Under the pieces are notes generated by a model that saw only the letters and a program-made list of their open reading frames with translations, had not been told where the DNA came from and did no database searches. Shown here one piece after another: positions 8,792-18,124 of a stretch of 64,000 bases of DNA. The stretch comes from JAAYJT01 sp037446395 (GTDB lineage Bacteria; Bacteroidota; Bacteroidia; Bacteroidales; JAAYJT01). The first letter of the stretch is position 1. The number at the start of each line of letters is the position of its first letter. A program made the position numbers and the translations under genes. The stretch covers positions 62,001 to 126,000 of the forward strand of contig JBBIIP010000005.1 in the NCBI GenBank assembly GCA_037446395.1. Direction: 5' to 3'.

Positions 8792-9262
8792 TTAATTTTT
8801 ATCACCGTTTAGCATGAGAACCGATTCTAAGGTTCCTGCAATCAGGTCTTGGGGTATAATTTCTTCATAGTAAGAAGTTGAATCAGTTTGCTGGCCCACC
8901 GAAACCTGATTCTGTTCCTGCGAAAGCGTTAGGCCCAGGTTTACACTGAGCCAAACTGCCAATACAAAAGAAATGGCCACGGGCATCAATCTGACATAGA
9001 CAGGCATTTTCGTTAACTGCCTTTGCAGGGCTTCTTTTTCTTGCAGATTTTCGAGTCTTTGCAAAACGCGGGTGGTAAAAAACGGATTTACACTGAATTG
9101 TTTCTCAACTGCAATCACATGGAGAAAACTTAGCAGTTCATTGTAAATTGTCTTACATTCGCTGCAACCCTCAAGGTGCTTTTCAACAATTGCAACCTCC
9201 TGGGTTGGCAACTCTCTCTCTGCCAATAAGAAAAGCTTTTGCTGAATGTTTTTGCAGTTCAT
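8792..9262 (-). CDS. Zinc-finger (zf-HC2) anti-sigma factor
   Basis: About 156 residues from the ATG at 9262; a TTG eight codons upstream is the alternative. The N-terminal domain has the anti-sigma zinc-finger pattern: Cys3, then HLEGCSEC about 30 residues later, giving HxxxCxxC. One transmembrane helix (PVAISFVLAVWLSVNLGLTL) follows, and the C-terminal 50 residues would lie in the periplasm. Such proteins hold the cognate ECF sigma factor at the membrane until an envelope signal releases it. It follows the sigma gene after 58 bp and precedes two Spy-like genes. Confidence 0.85.
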   Translation of the reverse strand: MNCKNIQQKLFLLAERELPTQEVAIVEKHLEGCSECKTIYNELLSFLHVIAVEKQFSVNPFFTTRVLQRLENLQEKEALQRQLTKMPVYVRLMPVAISFVLAVWLSVNLGLTLSQEQNQVSVGQQTDSTSYYEEIIPQDLIAGTLESVLMLNGDKN

Positions 9263-9320
9263 AGAAATTGTTTTAGTTTTAGACAATTGATTGGATTAAA
9301 ACTTGCGGAGTATATGATAT

Positions 9321-9893
9321 TCATTTGTTAATTTGCCTGGTTAGCCTGTTTTGCAAATTAATTTTCGCTCGATGGATCAGCGACTCAACCGAGGACAAGG
9401 ATATTTCCATCACCTCGGCGATTTCCTTATAGCTCATACTATTATATTTATTGAGGGTAAAAGCTGTTTTCTGATTTGAAGGTAGTTGTTGAATCGCGCT
9501 GTGCAATCTTTGTGTGCGTTCATCAAATTCATGCTCTCGCTCAGGCGATTGAGTGAAATCTTCGTTCTGTAATTGTGCTGTAGCAGGTTCTGCCCTGAAT
9601 AGGTTTTCAACATTTATAATCAATTTCTTGTATTTGTTTTTTCGGATCAAGTTGAGCGATTTGTTGGTGGCAATGCGATAGAGCCAAGTGGAGAGCGAGG
9701 ATTCCTGCCTGAATTTATGAATGGACTGGAAAACTTCGATAAATACCTCCTGCCCAATATCCTGTGCATCGTCCTGATCATGAAGAAAATAATAACAGGT
9801 CGAGACTACCTGCTGCTGGTACTTTTCGACTAATTCGCGGAATGCGGCCTGGCTATTGCTTTTCAACCCATCAACTAACTCTTGGTCGTTCAT
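9321..9893 (-). CDS. ECF-family RNA polymerase sigma factor
   Basis: A 190-residue sigma-70 family group 4 protein. Region 2 covers about residues 15-85, with YYFLHDQDDAQDIGQEVFIEVF and STWLYRIATNKSLNLIRK. Region 4 covers about 130-185, with the helix-turn-helix YKEIAEVMEISLSSVESLIHRA. It heads an operon with its anti-sigma factor and two Spy-like proteins and so probably controls envelope stress; self-regulation is likely but was not demonstrated from promoter motifs. The linker between the regions is rather long and acidic. Confidence 0.9.
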   Translation of the reverse strand: MNDQELVDGLKSNSQAAFRELVEKYQQQVVSTCYYFLHDQDDAQDIGQEVFIEVFQSIHKFRQESSLSTWLYRIATNKSLNLIRKNKYKKLIINVENLFRAEPATAQLQNEDFTQSPEREHEFDERTQRLHSAIQQLPSNQKTAFTLNKYNSMSYKEIAEVMEISLSSVESLIHRAKINLQNRLTRQINK

Positions 9894-10267
9894 TCACAAA
9901 ATCAGAATTGAGTTATTTTATGCTATTAATTTATTGACAACAAAAGACACTTTAACTTGCACAAACTTTAAACGGAGGCCCGACTTATTTTGCTTTGTGT
10001 TCATCAAGCACGAAAAGTACTGAATTTAACCATATAATCCCCAAATCGTCCTCGCCGATTTTTTCATTTGGATCTTATCTAAAATGCAAAAGGCATTAAA
10101 ATGAACCTGACATTTTTCAAATGACGAGTCCGGGATAATAAAACGGGCAGTTTAGAGTTATCACTATCAACAAAGTCTTGTTCATAACATCTGGTTGAAC
10201 ACAACAAGCGACCATAAGTTATTCCTAATTTTACATCGCGAGCTAATTATTTCAAATAGTTTCATTT
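9894..10267. other. 374-bp divergent intergenic region
   Basis: This spacer separates the sigma factor gene from exbB and must hold promoters for both. I found no clean TAnnTTTG box on either strand. An ECF-type promoter for the sigma operon would have a different motif that I cannot assign by eye. No RNA gene or repeat is evident. Confidence 0.4.
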
Positions 10268-10972
10268 ATGTTTCAACTACTTCAGATTCAGCAATCAGCA
10301 GCAACATCGGCAAAGGCCATGACCAGCCTGATGGATCAGCCGACACATATCAGTTTTTCTATCTGGGAACTTGCCCTAAAAGGCGGATGGATCATGATTC
10401 CAATTGTATTACTATCGTTTCTGGCTATTTATATTTTCATCGAGCGCTATCTTGTAATTTCGAGGGCTTCGAAGGAAGAGTATAATTTTATGAATAACAT
10501 CCGTGATTTTATGCACGACGGCAGGATAGACTCAGCCCTGACCCTGGCGCGAAATAACGAAACCCCCATTGCAAGAATGATCGAAAAAGGCTTGTTGCGT
10601 ATCGGCAAACCGCTTACCGACATCAACGCTGCCATAGAAAATGTGGGAAAGCTGGAGATTGCGAAGCTCGAAAAAAATATTGCCGGACTTGCCACAGTGG
10701 CTGGCGCCGCCCCGATGTTGGGGTTTTTAGGAACTGTTATGGGAATGGTTCGTGCATTTTATGATATGAGCATGGCGGGAAACAACATTGATATTGCGCT
10801 TCTTTCGAGTGGCATCTATCAAGCCATGATCACTACGGTGGCAGGATTGATTGTGGGCATCATTGCATATGTTTGCTACAATATTCTTGTGTCGAGGATC
10901 GAGAAGGTGGTTTTTAAGCTGGAAGCCCGTGCCACTGAGTTCATTGATCTGCTGCACGAACCGGCTAATTAA
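10268..10972 (+). CDS. exbB: MotA/TolQ/ExbB proton channel protein
   Basis: A 234-residue inner-membrane protein of the ExbB/TolQ family, which uses the proton gradient to power TonB at the outer membrane. Three transmembrane helices are visible: WIMIPIVLLSFLAIYIFIE (about 41-60), the helix around AAPMLGFLGTVMGMVRAF (about 143-160), and the helix around AMITTVAGLIVGIIAYVCYN (about 185-205). The family signature GTVMGM is present. ExbD and TonB follow directly, so assignment to an ExbB-ExbD-TonB unit is preferred over TolQ or MotA. Confidence 0.92.
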   Translation: MFQLLQIQQSAATSAKAMTSLMDQPTHISFSIWELALKGGWIMIPIVLLSFLAIYIFIERYLVISRASKEEYNFMNNIRDFMHDGRIDSALTLARNNETPIARMIEKGLLRIGKPLTDINAAIENVGKLEIAKLEKNIAGLATVAGAAPMLGFLGTVMGMVRAFYDMSMAGNNIDIALLSSGIYQAMITTVAGLIVGIIAYVCYNILVSRIEKVVFKLEARATEFIDLLHEPAN

Positions 10973-11007
10973 TGGCAACATCGGTTTTACAATCTGATAA
11001 TTAAAAA

Positions 11008-11421
11008 ATGGCTATCCAAACCCGAAATAAACGCAGTGTCGCCTTCAGCATGGCATCTATGTCGGACCTTGTATTTCTGTTACTGATTTTCTTTATGCTC
11101 ACCTCTACCCTGGTTGCTCCCAACGCCATTAAGTTGCTTTTGCCTGAGAGCAGCAGCAAGACCATGGCAAAACAAACCATTACGATTTACATTAACGAAA
11201 ACTCCCAGTATTTTCTCGAAGAGCGATCGGTAGATGAGCAGTTGCTGGAACCGGAACTGATTAAAATTTTATTACCCGAAGCTGAGGCGACAATTGTGCT
11301 TCGAGCCGACCAAACGGTTCCAATACAAAAAATTGTTTCTTTGATTGATGCCGTGAACATTGTGAACGAAAAAAATCAAACCAAGCACAGGGTTATTCTT
11401 GCCACACGGGCAAAGCGATGA
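11008..11421 (+). CDS. exbD: ExbD/TolR-type biopolymer transport protein
   Basis: A 137-residue protein with one N-terminal transmembrane helix (SDLVFLLLIFFMLTSTLV, about 15-32) containing the conserved Asp that carries protons in ExbD. The periplasmic domain follows (about 45-135). The stop codon overlaps the tonB start by four bases (ATGA at 11418), suggesting translational coupling. It pairs with ExbB just upstream. Confidence 0.92.
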   Translation: MAIQTRNKRSVAFSMASMSDLVFLLLIFFMLTSTLVAPNAIKLLLPESSSKTMAKQTITIYINENSQYFLEERSVDEQLLEPELIKILLPEAEATIVLRADQTVPIQKIVSLIDAVNIVNEKNQTKHRVILATRAKR

Positions 11422-12218
11422 ATACTGAGAAGAAAAACCGGAATTACGCCTTCGTCGGCACCCTATTCTTTCATGCAATTGTGGTGCTCTTGTTAATCTA
11501 TCTTGCGCTTCGAACTCCATTGCCACTACCAGGAGAAGAGGGGGTGGAAGTGAACCTTGGCAATTCGGAAGTAGGCATGGGGGTTCAACAGCAACCTGTT
11601 CCTCAGCCCGAAGCAGCAACCCCACCCCCAATTGCTAAGCCAAGTACAAGCCAGGACATCGTTACTCAACGTCAGGAAGAAACGGTAGTAATTCCTGCTA
11701 AAAAGGAAGTAAAGCCGGATCCAAAACCCGAACCCAAACCGGAGCCTCAAAGACCGGTTCAACCCAGACCGGAACCTGAACCAGAACTCCCAAAAGTTGA
11801 TCCAAGGGCCATATTCAGAGGCAGTGGAAACCAGTCAACTTCAGGGCAGAACGAAGGAGTTAGCGGACAACCAGGCGATCAGGGCAAACCTGGAGGATCA
11901 ACCACAAGCACCAATTATGAAGGACAAGGAGGAATAGGCGATGGGATATCTTTTAGCCTTGATGGCAGAACCCCAAGTTTTTTACCCAAGCCTGATTATT
12001 CATCGCGGGAGCAGGGAAGGGTGGTGGTTACGATTTATGTGAACAGGCAGGGTGTTGTTACACGGGTCGTGGGTGGAGCGCGAGGCACTACCACCACTGA
12101 TCCGGAACTGCGAAAAGCAGCCGAAAGTGCAGCGTTGCGGGCACGCTTTAGTCCAGACCCGAATGCTCCCGAAGAACAAATTGGGACTATCACCTACAAT
12201 TTCCTACGCATCAACTGA
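11418..12218 (+). CDS. tonB: TonB-like energy transducer
   Basis: A 266-residue protein with an N-terminal membrane anchor (YAFVGTLFFHAIVVLLLIYL) carrying a histidine, a Pro/Glu/Lys-rich spacer (about 55-130) typical of TonB, and a Gly/Ser/Gln-rich stretch. The C-terminal domain of about 75 residues includes GRVVVTIYVNRQGVV and ESAALRARFSPDPN. It transmits energy from ExbB-ExbD to TonB-dependent outer-membrane receptors. No receptor gene is adjacent, so it may serve several systems. An AgmX/PglI or TolA-like label is possible, but the domain layout fits TonB. Confidence 0.88.
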   Translation: MNTEKKNRNYAFVGTLFFHAIVVLLLIYLALRTPLPLPGEEGVEVNLGNSEVGMGVQQQPVPQPEAATPPPIAKPSTSQDIVTQRQEETVVIPAKKEVKPDPKPEPKPEPQRPVQPRPEPEPELPKVDPRAIFRGSGNQSTSGQNEGVSGQPGDQGKPGGSTTSTNYEGQGGIGDGISFSLDGRTPSFLPKPDYSSREQGRVVVTIYVNRQGVVTRVVGGARGTTTTDPELRKAAESAALRARFSPDPNAPEEQIGTITYNFLRIN

Positions 12219-12262
12219 TTTTCGATGGCTCCAAAATCCTGAGCATATCTCGAATAAAGCTA

Positions 12263-12270
12263 TACGTTTG
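12263..12270 (+). promoter_or_regulatory. Candidate -7 box before folC
   Basis: TACGTTTG matches TAnnTTTG and lies 20 bp before the preferred folC ATG at 12291. No clear -33 partner is seen. It suggests that folC can be transcribed separately from exbB-exbD-tonB. Confidence 0.4.
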
Positions 12271-12290
12271 TGTTTGATAATCACTTGTGC

Positions 12291-13586
12291 ATGACATACA
12301 AACAGACCCTTGAATATCTCCAGTCCATGCTTCCGATGTTTCATCGTATCGGGGCAGCCGCATATAAAGCCGACTTGAGCAACACCCTGCGGTTGTGCCA
12401 GCTTTTGGACCAGCCACAGCATAAATTTAGATCAGTTCATATTGCCGGAACCAATGGCAAGGGGTCGGTTTCGCATATGATAGCTTCGGTGCTGCAATCA
12501 GCAGGGTATAAAACAGGGTTATTTACTTCACCGCACCTGAAAGATTTTCGGGAGCGTATCAGGATCAATGGAAAAAAAATTCCAAAAAAAGAAGTTACAA
12601 GTTTTATTAGCCGTTGGAAAAGCGATTTTGAAGAAATCAGGCCTTCGTTTTTTGAGTGGACTGCTGCTTTGGCCTTCGAATATTTTGCCCGTGAAAAAGT
12701 TGATGTGGCAGTAATTGAAACTGGCATGGGCGGAAGGCTTGACTCGACCAATGTTGTGATGCCTTTATTGAGTGTGATTACGAATATCGGAATGGACCAT
12801 ATGGCATTTCTTGGCGACACGCTTTCAAAAATAGCCGGAGAGAAAGCAGGAATAATCAAGCAAAATGTCCCGGTGGTGATCGGAGAACGCCATCCGGAAA
12901 CAACCGAGGTTTTTCTGAAAAAAGCCAGGGAAATGAATTCTCCCATCTTCTTCGCCGAAGATCTTATCTGCATCGAGCCTGCAAGAGGCTTTATCCCCGA
13001 AAAAAAAGGATCTTCCTACCATGTTTTTCAAAACCAAACTCTACGCTTCAAACACCTCAACTGCCCGCTTGCAGGCATATATCAGAAAAAAAACCTGGTG
13101 ACCGTTTTAGCAGCTTTGGAATTGCTAAAAACCAGGGGGATTGATTTGAATGAAGTGCAGATCAGAAAGGGAATCGCCGGTGTGGTGAGGCAGACCGGAT
13201 TGATGGGGCGTTGGCAGGTGCTGGGAAAAAATCCATTAATCATCTGCGATGTCGGGCATAATGAGGAAGGCATTAAATATGTATTAAACCAAATCAGCAT
13301 TCTCAAATACAAACACTTGCATTTTGTTTTAGGGATGGTCAACGACAAAGACGTGAACTCTATACTTAGCCTTCTGCCACCAGAAGCTACTTATTATTTT
13401 TGCAAACCCAATATTCCGCGCGGATTGGATGCAAACTTGCTGGCCACAGCAGCAATAGATTATAGACTTAATGGGTTGGTTTACGGTTCGGTAAAACAAG
13501 CCTTTCATGCAGCAACCCGCAATGCACAAGCGGCTGACCTGGTTTTTATCGGCGGGAGTACTTTTGTTGTGGCCGAGGTATTATAG
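12291..13586 (+). CDS. folC: Bifunctional folylpolyglutamate/dihydrofolate synthase
   Basis: A Mur-ligase family enzyme of 431 residues from the ATG at 12291; an earlier in-frame start at 12270 would overlap the promoter box. It adds glutamate to folates and, in bifunctional members, to dihydropteroate. The ATP-binding loop is AGTNGKGSV (about residue 49). Other family motifs are ETGMGGRLDSTN, ITNIGMDHMAFLG and CDVGHNEEG, the last in the C-terminal glutamate ligase domain. It ends only 4 bp from the convergent thiS gene. Which of the two activities it has cannot be settled from sequence. Confidence 0.93.
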   Translation: MTYKQTLEYLQSMLPMFHRIGAAAYKADLSNTLRLCQLLDQPQHKFRSVHIAGTNGKGSVSHMIASVLQSAGYKTGLFTSPHLKDFRERIRINGKKIPKKEVTSFISRWKSDFEEIRPSFFEWTAALAFEYFAREKVDVAVIETGMGGRLDSTNVVMPLLSVITNIGMDHMAFLGDTLSKIAGEKAGIIKQNVPVVIGERHPETTEVFLKKAREMNSPIFFAEDLICIEPARGFIPEKKGSSYHVFQNQTLRFKHLNCPLAGIYQKKNLVTVLAALELLKTRGIDLNEVQIRKGIAGVVRQTGLMGRWQVLGKNPLIICDVGHNEEGIKYVLNQISILKYKHLHFVLGMVNDKDVNSILSLLPPEATYYFCKPNIPRGLDANLLATAAIDYRLNGLVYGSVKQAFHAATRNAQAADLVFIGGSTFVVAEVL

Positions 13587-13590
13587 TTTT

Positions 13591-13794
13591 TTAACCTCCG
13601 CTGATGAGGTGTATAACAGCCACATCATCACCATCAAAAATCATTGTTGATTCGAATTCGTGCCTTCTGATTACAGCCTCATTGACTTTCACAACGATCA
13701 TTTTAAAAGTATAGTTCTTCAATTCAAGCAATTGGTTGATGGTCAACTCATTTGCAATAAACTCCTCGGGGATGTTATTTAAAGTAATTTTCAT
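13591..13794 (-). CDS. thiS: ThiS-family sulfur carrier protein
   Basis: A 67-residue ubiquitin-like protein ending in Gly-Gly (ISGG), the tail that is adenylated and then thiocarboxylated in sulfur carriers. The fold pattern KITLNN, VVKVNEAVI and DGDDVAVIHLISGG fits ThiS. It lies 9 bp downstream of thiF. No thiG, thiH, thiC or thiE gene is nearby, so a role in thiamine thiazole synthesis is likely from family but not supported by context. Confidence 0.88.
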   Translation of the reverse strand: MKITLNNIPEEFIANELTINQLLELKNYTFKMIVVKVNEAVIRRHEFESTMIFDGDDVAVIHLISGG

Positions 13795-13803
13795 AAATTT
13801 ATT

Positions 13804-14469
13804 TTAACACTGAATGCCAGCACCGGAAGAATCATTGGATGCTACAGTTTCGGGCATTTTGCCCAAAAAAAGTTCTACGACAACGTTTGCCTGCATATTG
13901 GCAACAACGGCTACGCGAGGTCCGAAAGGAGGCAAATCGTTGGAAATTTCGCGATGCATATCACCACAAATAAACAGATTACCAAACCGAAATGTTTGGA
14001 GTGTTTCGTTTTCACCCCATCCGGCAAGGCCCATCCCTGAAACAATATATTTATCGGGAAAATGGCTGAGTACAGTCTCGATGATCATCTGTTTCATTTT
14101 AGCCTGATCAAAAGCCTCAACAATCACATGACAATCCTTAAAGATCTCAATAATATCATTCTTGCAAAGCCGGATATCAAATGCATTGATTTTAACGTTC
14201 GGATTTGCCCTGAGTATATTTTCTTTTAGGGCGTAGGACTTGAGCCTTCCGATCTGATCAACAAAAAAGTATTGCCGGTTGAGATTGCCGGGGCTAACAA
14301 CATCAAAGTCGGCTAAAATCAACCGTCCTATTCCGGCTCGGGCGAGTGCCATTGCGCAATTCGAGCCCAACCCACCACACCCGGCAATGCCAACGGTTTT
14401 TGTTTTAAGAATTTCTGAAATCCACTCCATGCTTGCAGGGGATTTGGAAAGATTGGGTTTATGCTCCAA
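13804..14469 (-). CDS. thiF: ThiF/MoeB-family E1-like adenylyltransferase (short form)
   Basis: A 221-residue enzyme that would activate the C-terminal Gly of ThiS with ATP. The nucleotide-binding motif VGIAGCGGLGSNCAMALARAG begins near residue 30, followed by LADFDVVSPGNLNRQYF and the downstream FGPRVAVVANMQA. It lacks the long C-terminal part with a CxxC-CxxC zinc site seen in longer MoeB/ThiF proteins and matches the short ThiF subfamily. It ends in Cys (GAGIQC). With thiS it forms a two-gene unit. Confidence 0.85.
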   Translation of the reverse strand: MEHKPNLSKSPASMEWISEILKTKTVGIAGCGGLGSNCAMALARAGIGRLILADFDVVSPGNLNRQYFFVDQIGRLKSYALKENILRANPNVKINAFDIRLCKNDIIEIFKDCHVIVEAFDQAKMKQMIIETVLSHFPDKYIVSGMGLAGWGENETLQTFRFGNLFICGDMHREISNDLPPFGPRVAVVANMQANVVVELFLGKMPETVASNDSSGAGIQC

Positions 14470-14641
14470 AATTAATAAAATGAAATTAATAATTTTGAGG
14501 GCGCAATTTTATCATGGCAGAACTCATGATTTCTGTAGCATAAAATGTGGCACCACATAACAATTTATGACTGTAATCGGTTTACATTGAAACTTATAGG
14601 AATTCTATTATATCAGTTTACTATTTCAAAAGAACAGAAAA

Positions 14642-15019
14642 ATGAACCAAAAGACAATTGAAAAACTTTTTACTGATTGGAAAAACGCTTTACAGGAGCG
14701 GGATGCAGACAAAATAACAAGCCTCTATGCTGAGGATGCAGTTTTTATGCCCACGTTGTCAGGAAAAATCAGGAGAAATCATGCTGAAACCAAGGATTAT
14801 TTTGTGCATTTTATGGCCTCCCAGCCCAAAGCAAAAATTCACACAAGTCATGTTCGCATTTATGAAAAGGTGATGATCAATTCTGGGCTTTACCTTTTTG
14901 ATCTTATTCGGGAAGGACAGCCAGCAGAAGTATTGGTACGATTCACGTTTGTATATGAGCAACGTAACGGGCAATGGCTTATTGTGGAACACCACTCATC
15001 GCTACTTCCTGATAATTAA
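14642..15019 (+). CDS. NTF2-like protein (DUF4440/SnoaL-type)
   Basis: A 125-residue protein with a cone-shaped NTF2-like fold pattern: helices in KLFTDWKNALQERDADKITSLYAEDAVFMP, then beta strands ending RFTFVYEQRNGQWLIVEHHSS. Such proteins include ketosteroid-isomerase-like enzymes and small binding proteins; SgcJ/EcaC-type annotation is common for this pattern. No signal peptide is seen and no operon partner is present. The substrate is unknown. Confidence 0.75.
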   Translation: MNQKTIEKLFTDWKNALQERDADKITSLYAEDAVFMPTLSGKIRRNHAETKDYFVHFMASQPKAKIHTSHVRIYEKVMINSGLYLFDLIREGQPAEVLVRFTFVYEQRNGQWLIVEHHSSLLPDN

Positions 15020-15055
15020 GAAGAAATTTTTTCGGAAAGTTTATTTCTGGTTTTG

Positions 15056-18007
15056 TTAGGATTTCTTCTTGACTTCTACCATCTCGTACCCTTCGATGAT
15101 ATCATTGATTTTTATATCGTTGTAGTTGTCAATATTTAGTCCGCAATCCTGTCCGATTACGACTTCTTTTACATCGTCCTTGAAGCGTTTCAGTGATCCC
15201 AGTTTGCCACTGTGTACAACAATTCCGTCGCGAATCAGCCGTATTTTGGTATTTCTTGTTATTTTTCCATCAAGCACCATGCACCCGGCAACAGTCCCCA
15301 CCTTTGTTATTTTAAAGACTTCTCTTACTTCAAGGTTGCAGGTAATTTTTTCCTCAAATTCGGGAGCCAGCATGCCTTCTATGGCTGCTTTGATTTCATC
15401 AATGGCTTGATAAATGATTGAATAGAGGCGGATGTCAATTTGTTCGGCTTCAGCAAGCCTGCGGGCTTGCAATGATGGCCTCACCTGGAACCCAATAATG
15501 ATTGCATTGGATGCACTGGCGAGCAATACATCGCTTTCCGTAATCGGGCCAACAGCTTTCATGATTACATTCACCTGCACTTGTTGGGTGCTGAGTTTGA
15601 GCAGCGAATCTGAAAGCGCTTCGATGGAGCCATCAACATCGCCTTTCACGATAATGTTGAGTTCTTTGAACTCTCCCAGGGCAATGCGTCGTCCAATTTC
15701 GTCGAGGGTAATGTGCTTTTGCGTACGCAGGCCTTGTTCTCGTTGCAGTTGAAGGCGTTTTGTGGCAATATTTTTTGCTTCTCTTTCGTCGGTAAGCACG
15801 TTGAACTGGTCGCCTGCTTGTGGGGCGCCTGTGAGGCCGATCATGAGTAAGGGCTGAGCAGGGCCGGCCTCCCTGATGGCCTGGTTTCGTTCGTTGAACA
15901 TTGCTTTGACTCGGCCATAGGTGGTTCCGGCCAATACGACATCACCGATTTTCATTGTTCCGTTTTGCACTAAGACTTTTGCCACATACCCTCTACCTTT
16001 GTCGAGCGAGGACTCAATTACAGTTCCATAGGCAAGTTTTTTCGGATTGCATTTCAATTGAAGTAATTCAGCTTCGAGCAGAACTTTCTCGAGCAACAGA
16101 TCTACATTGTTGCCCTTTTTTGCTGAAATTTCCTGACTTTGGTATTTGCCGCCCCATTCTTCGACCAGGATGTTCAATTTCGACAAATCTTCTCTTACTT
16201 TTTCGGGGTTGGCGTTTGGTTTGTCAATTTTGTTGATTGCAAAAACCATCGGAATACCTGCTGCCTGGGCATGGTTAATGGCTTCTTTGGTTTGGGGCAT
16301 AACGGTATCGTCGGCAGCAATGACAATAATAGCAATGTCTGTAATTTTGGTTCCACGCGCGCGCATGGCCGTGAACGCTTCGTGCCCGGGGGTGTCGAGA
16401 AACGTTATTTTCTTATTGTTTTCGAGCGTAACTTCATATGCACCAATATGTTGTGTAATACCCCCGGCTTCGCCGGCAATTACATTGGCATGGCGAATAT
16501 AGTCGAGTAATGATGTTTTGCCATGGTCAACATGGCCCATAACGGTTACTACCGGATGGCGTTCGATCTGGTCTTCGGGATTATCGAGTTCGGAATCCAG
16601 AAGGGCTTCCTGCACATCTACACTGACAAAATCAACTGAGTATCCAAACTCTTCTGCCACCAGTACGAGTGTTTCTGCATCGAGGCGCTGATTGATTGAA
16701 ACTACGAGTCCAAGGCTGAAGCATGCTTGTATAATCTGATTCACTGAAACATTCATCATATTTGCAAGTTCATTGGCTGTAACGAACTCTGTGACCTTCA
16801 ATATTTTTTTATCGGTTTCAGCTTTTACGAGTTCTTCTTGCTTAATCTGGCTGATCATCAGACGTTTTTCGCGGCGATATTTTGATGCCTTGGTCTTTCC
16901 GGCTGGGCTGAGGCGCTGGAGGGTTTCTCTGATCTGCCTCTGAATTTCTTCCTGGGTTGGTTCGACCTTCTGTGCCTCATGTCCTCCCCTTCGATCAGTA
17001 GGTTTGACTTTTAATCTGTCGGTGTGTAATTGTTTTTCGTCAGTTGGTTGGTCTCCGGTTTGCTTTTTTATGCGTTTGCGTTTCTTCTTTCGGTCGCTTG
17101 TCAATTTATTTTCGGTGGAGGAGGCGGCTGGTTTTTTGACATCAGGCTTTTTCATGCTATCGAGGTCAATAGAACCTACAATGGTTAAGCCTTCGAGCAC
17201 AATCTTTTTCCTGGTCAGAAATTTTGGATCCACCAACTCTTCAATGGCCACTTCTTCAGGAAATTCAATATCGTTGTCTTCAGGTACCGGAATCGTTTTT
17301 TCGATCAGTGTGGGCACTGAAGGCTGGTCAGTAGAAATAACCTCCTGGGGAGGCGGAATGGGGGCCGTTACCTTTTTCCCTGACTTTTCTTTTCGCTCTT
17401 TTTCTTTTTCTGCTTTGGTTTTGCGATCAGGCTTTGTTTTCGTATTCAGGGCATCCAAATCAATCGTTCCAATAATTTTGAGTTGCGATTTTTCAGGTGC
17501 CACCACATGTATTTCTTGTTGTTCGCTGCTTTCTTGAGGTGGCTCGACATCTTTCTTTTTCTCCCCGATAGCGGTAACAGCATCAACAACGCCTGCTTTG
17601 GGTGTTTTTCCGGGTTTGCTTTCAGGTTCAATGGCAACGGCAGGTTTTTGCTCTTTCGGGGCTTCCTGTTTCGGAATATCCGTCTTAATTGTTGCTTTTT
17701 CAGCAGGCTGGGCAGTGACAGACTTTATTAATATTTCTTCTTCTTCGGTGCTCTGTTTTCGGTCGCCGGTCGTTATCGTATGATGATGAATATACTCAAG
17801 GCCGATTTTTTTGGCCACTTCCTTAACATTCTTTTCAGACTGAAATTCCTTAACAAGCAAGGCATACATATCAGAGCTAAGCTTGGTATTGGGATTATTT
17901 TCAATTTTAAAGCCTTTTTTAAACAGAAATTCCACAATGGTGGTAATCCCAATGTTGAATTCTTTTGCAGCCTTACTCAGCCTGACCGATAAATTGTCGT
18001 CCGCCAT
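15056..18007 (-). CDS. infB: Translation initiation factor IF-2
   Basis: The GTPase that places initiator tRNA on the small ribosomal subunit. From the ATG at 18007 the protein has 983 residues and starts with the IF2_N-type sequence VRLSKAAKEFNIGITTIVEFL; 36 extra codons upstream are open but do not resemble the family. A long Lys/Glu/Pro-rich linker (about 85-380) precedes a second IF2_N domain (VTEFVTANELANMMNVSVNQII). The G domain includes GHVDHGKT, DTPGHEAFT and NKIDK, and IF-2 beta-barrel domains follow. It is the last gene of rimP-nusA-infB. Confidence 0.97.
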   Translation of the reverse strand: MADDNLSVRLSKAAKEFNIGITTIVEFLFKKGFKIENNPNTKLSSDMYALLVKEFQSEKNVKEVAKKIGLEYIHHHTITTGDRKQSTEEEEILIKSVTAQPAEKATIKTDIPKQEAPKEQKPAVAIEPESKPGKTPKAGVVDAVTAIGEKKKDVEPPQESSEQQEIHVVAPEKSQLKIIGTIDLDALNTKTKPDRKTKAEKEKERKEKSGKKVTAPIPPPQEVISTDQPSVPTLIEKTIPVPEDNDIEFPEEVAIEELVDPKFLTRKKIVLEGLTIVGSIDLDSMKKPDVKKPAASSTENKLTSDRKKKRKRIKKQTGDQPTDEKQLHTDRLKVKPTDRRGGHEAQKVEPTQEEIQRQIRETLQRLSPAGKTKASKYRREKRLMISQIKQEELVKAETDKKILKVTEFVTANELANMMNVSVNQIIQACFSLGLVVSINQRLDAETLVLVAEEFGYSVDFVSVDVQEALLDSELDNPEDQIERHPVVTVMGHVDHGKTSLLDYIRHANVIAGEAGGITQHIGAYEVTLENNKKITFLDTPGHEAFTAMRARGTKITDIAIIVIAADDTVMPQTKEAINHAQAAGIPMVFAINKIDKPNANPEKVREDLSKLNILVEEWGGKYQSQEISAKKGNNVDLLLEKVLLEAELLQLKCNPKKLAYGTVIESSLDKGRGYVAKVLVQNGTMKIGDVVLAGTTYGRVKAMFNERNQAIREAGPAQPLLMIGLTGAPQAGDQFNVLTDEREAKNIATKRLQLQREQGLRTQKHITLDEIGRRIALGEFKELNIIVKGDVDGSIEALSDSLLKLSTQQVQVNVIMKAVGPITESDVLLASASNAIIIGFQVRPSLQARRLAEAEQIDIRLYSIIYQAIDEIKAAIEGMLAPEFEEKITCNLEVREVFKITKVGTVAGCMVLDGKITRNTKIRLIRDGIVVHSGKLGSLKRFKDDVKEVVIGQDCGLNIDNYNDIKINDIIEGYEMVEVKKKS

Positions 18008-18124
18008 ATTATTCCTTATCCCTTGATAGTTTTGCCTTGTAAAATTATTGTTTTTATTTGTTGGCAGCAGTTGCTCATGAATGGATTCAGGAAATCCGCT
18101 GCATACTCCTGGCACAAATTAATT

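Noticed and set aside
10195..10485. A 96-codon frame overlapping the start of exbB
   Set aside because: It overlaps a clear ExbB gene in another frame and has no recognisable features.
12437..12973. A 178-codon frame opposite folC
   Set aside because: The folC frame has strong family motifs through the whole region, so this is a shadow frame.
17004..17537. A 177-codon frame opposite infB
   Set aside because: It is antisense to the repetitive charged linker of IF-2 and has low-complexity Ser/Phe content without domain features.
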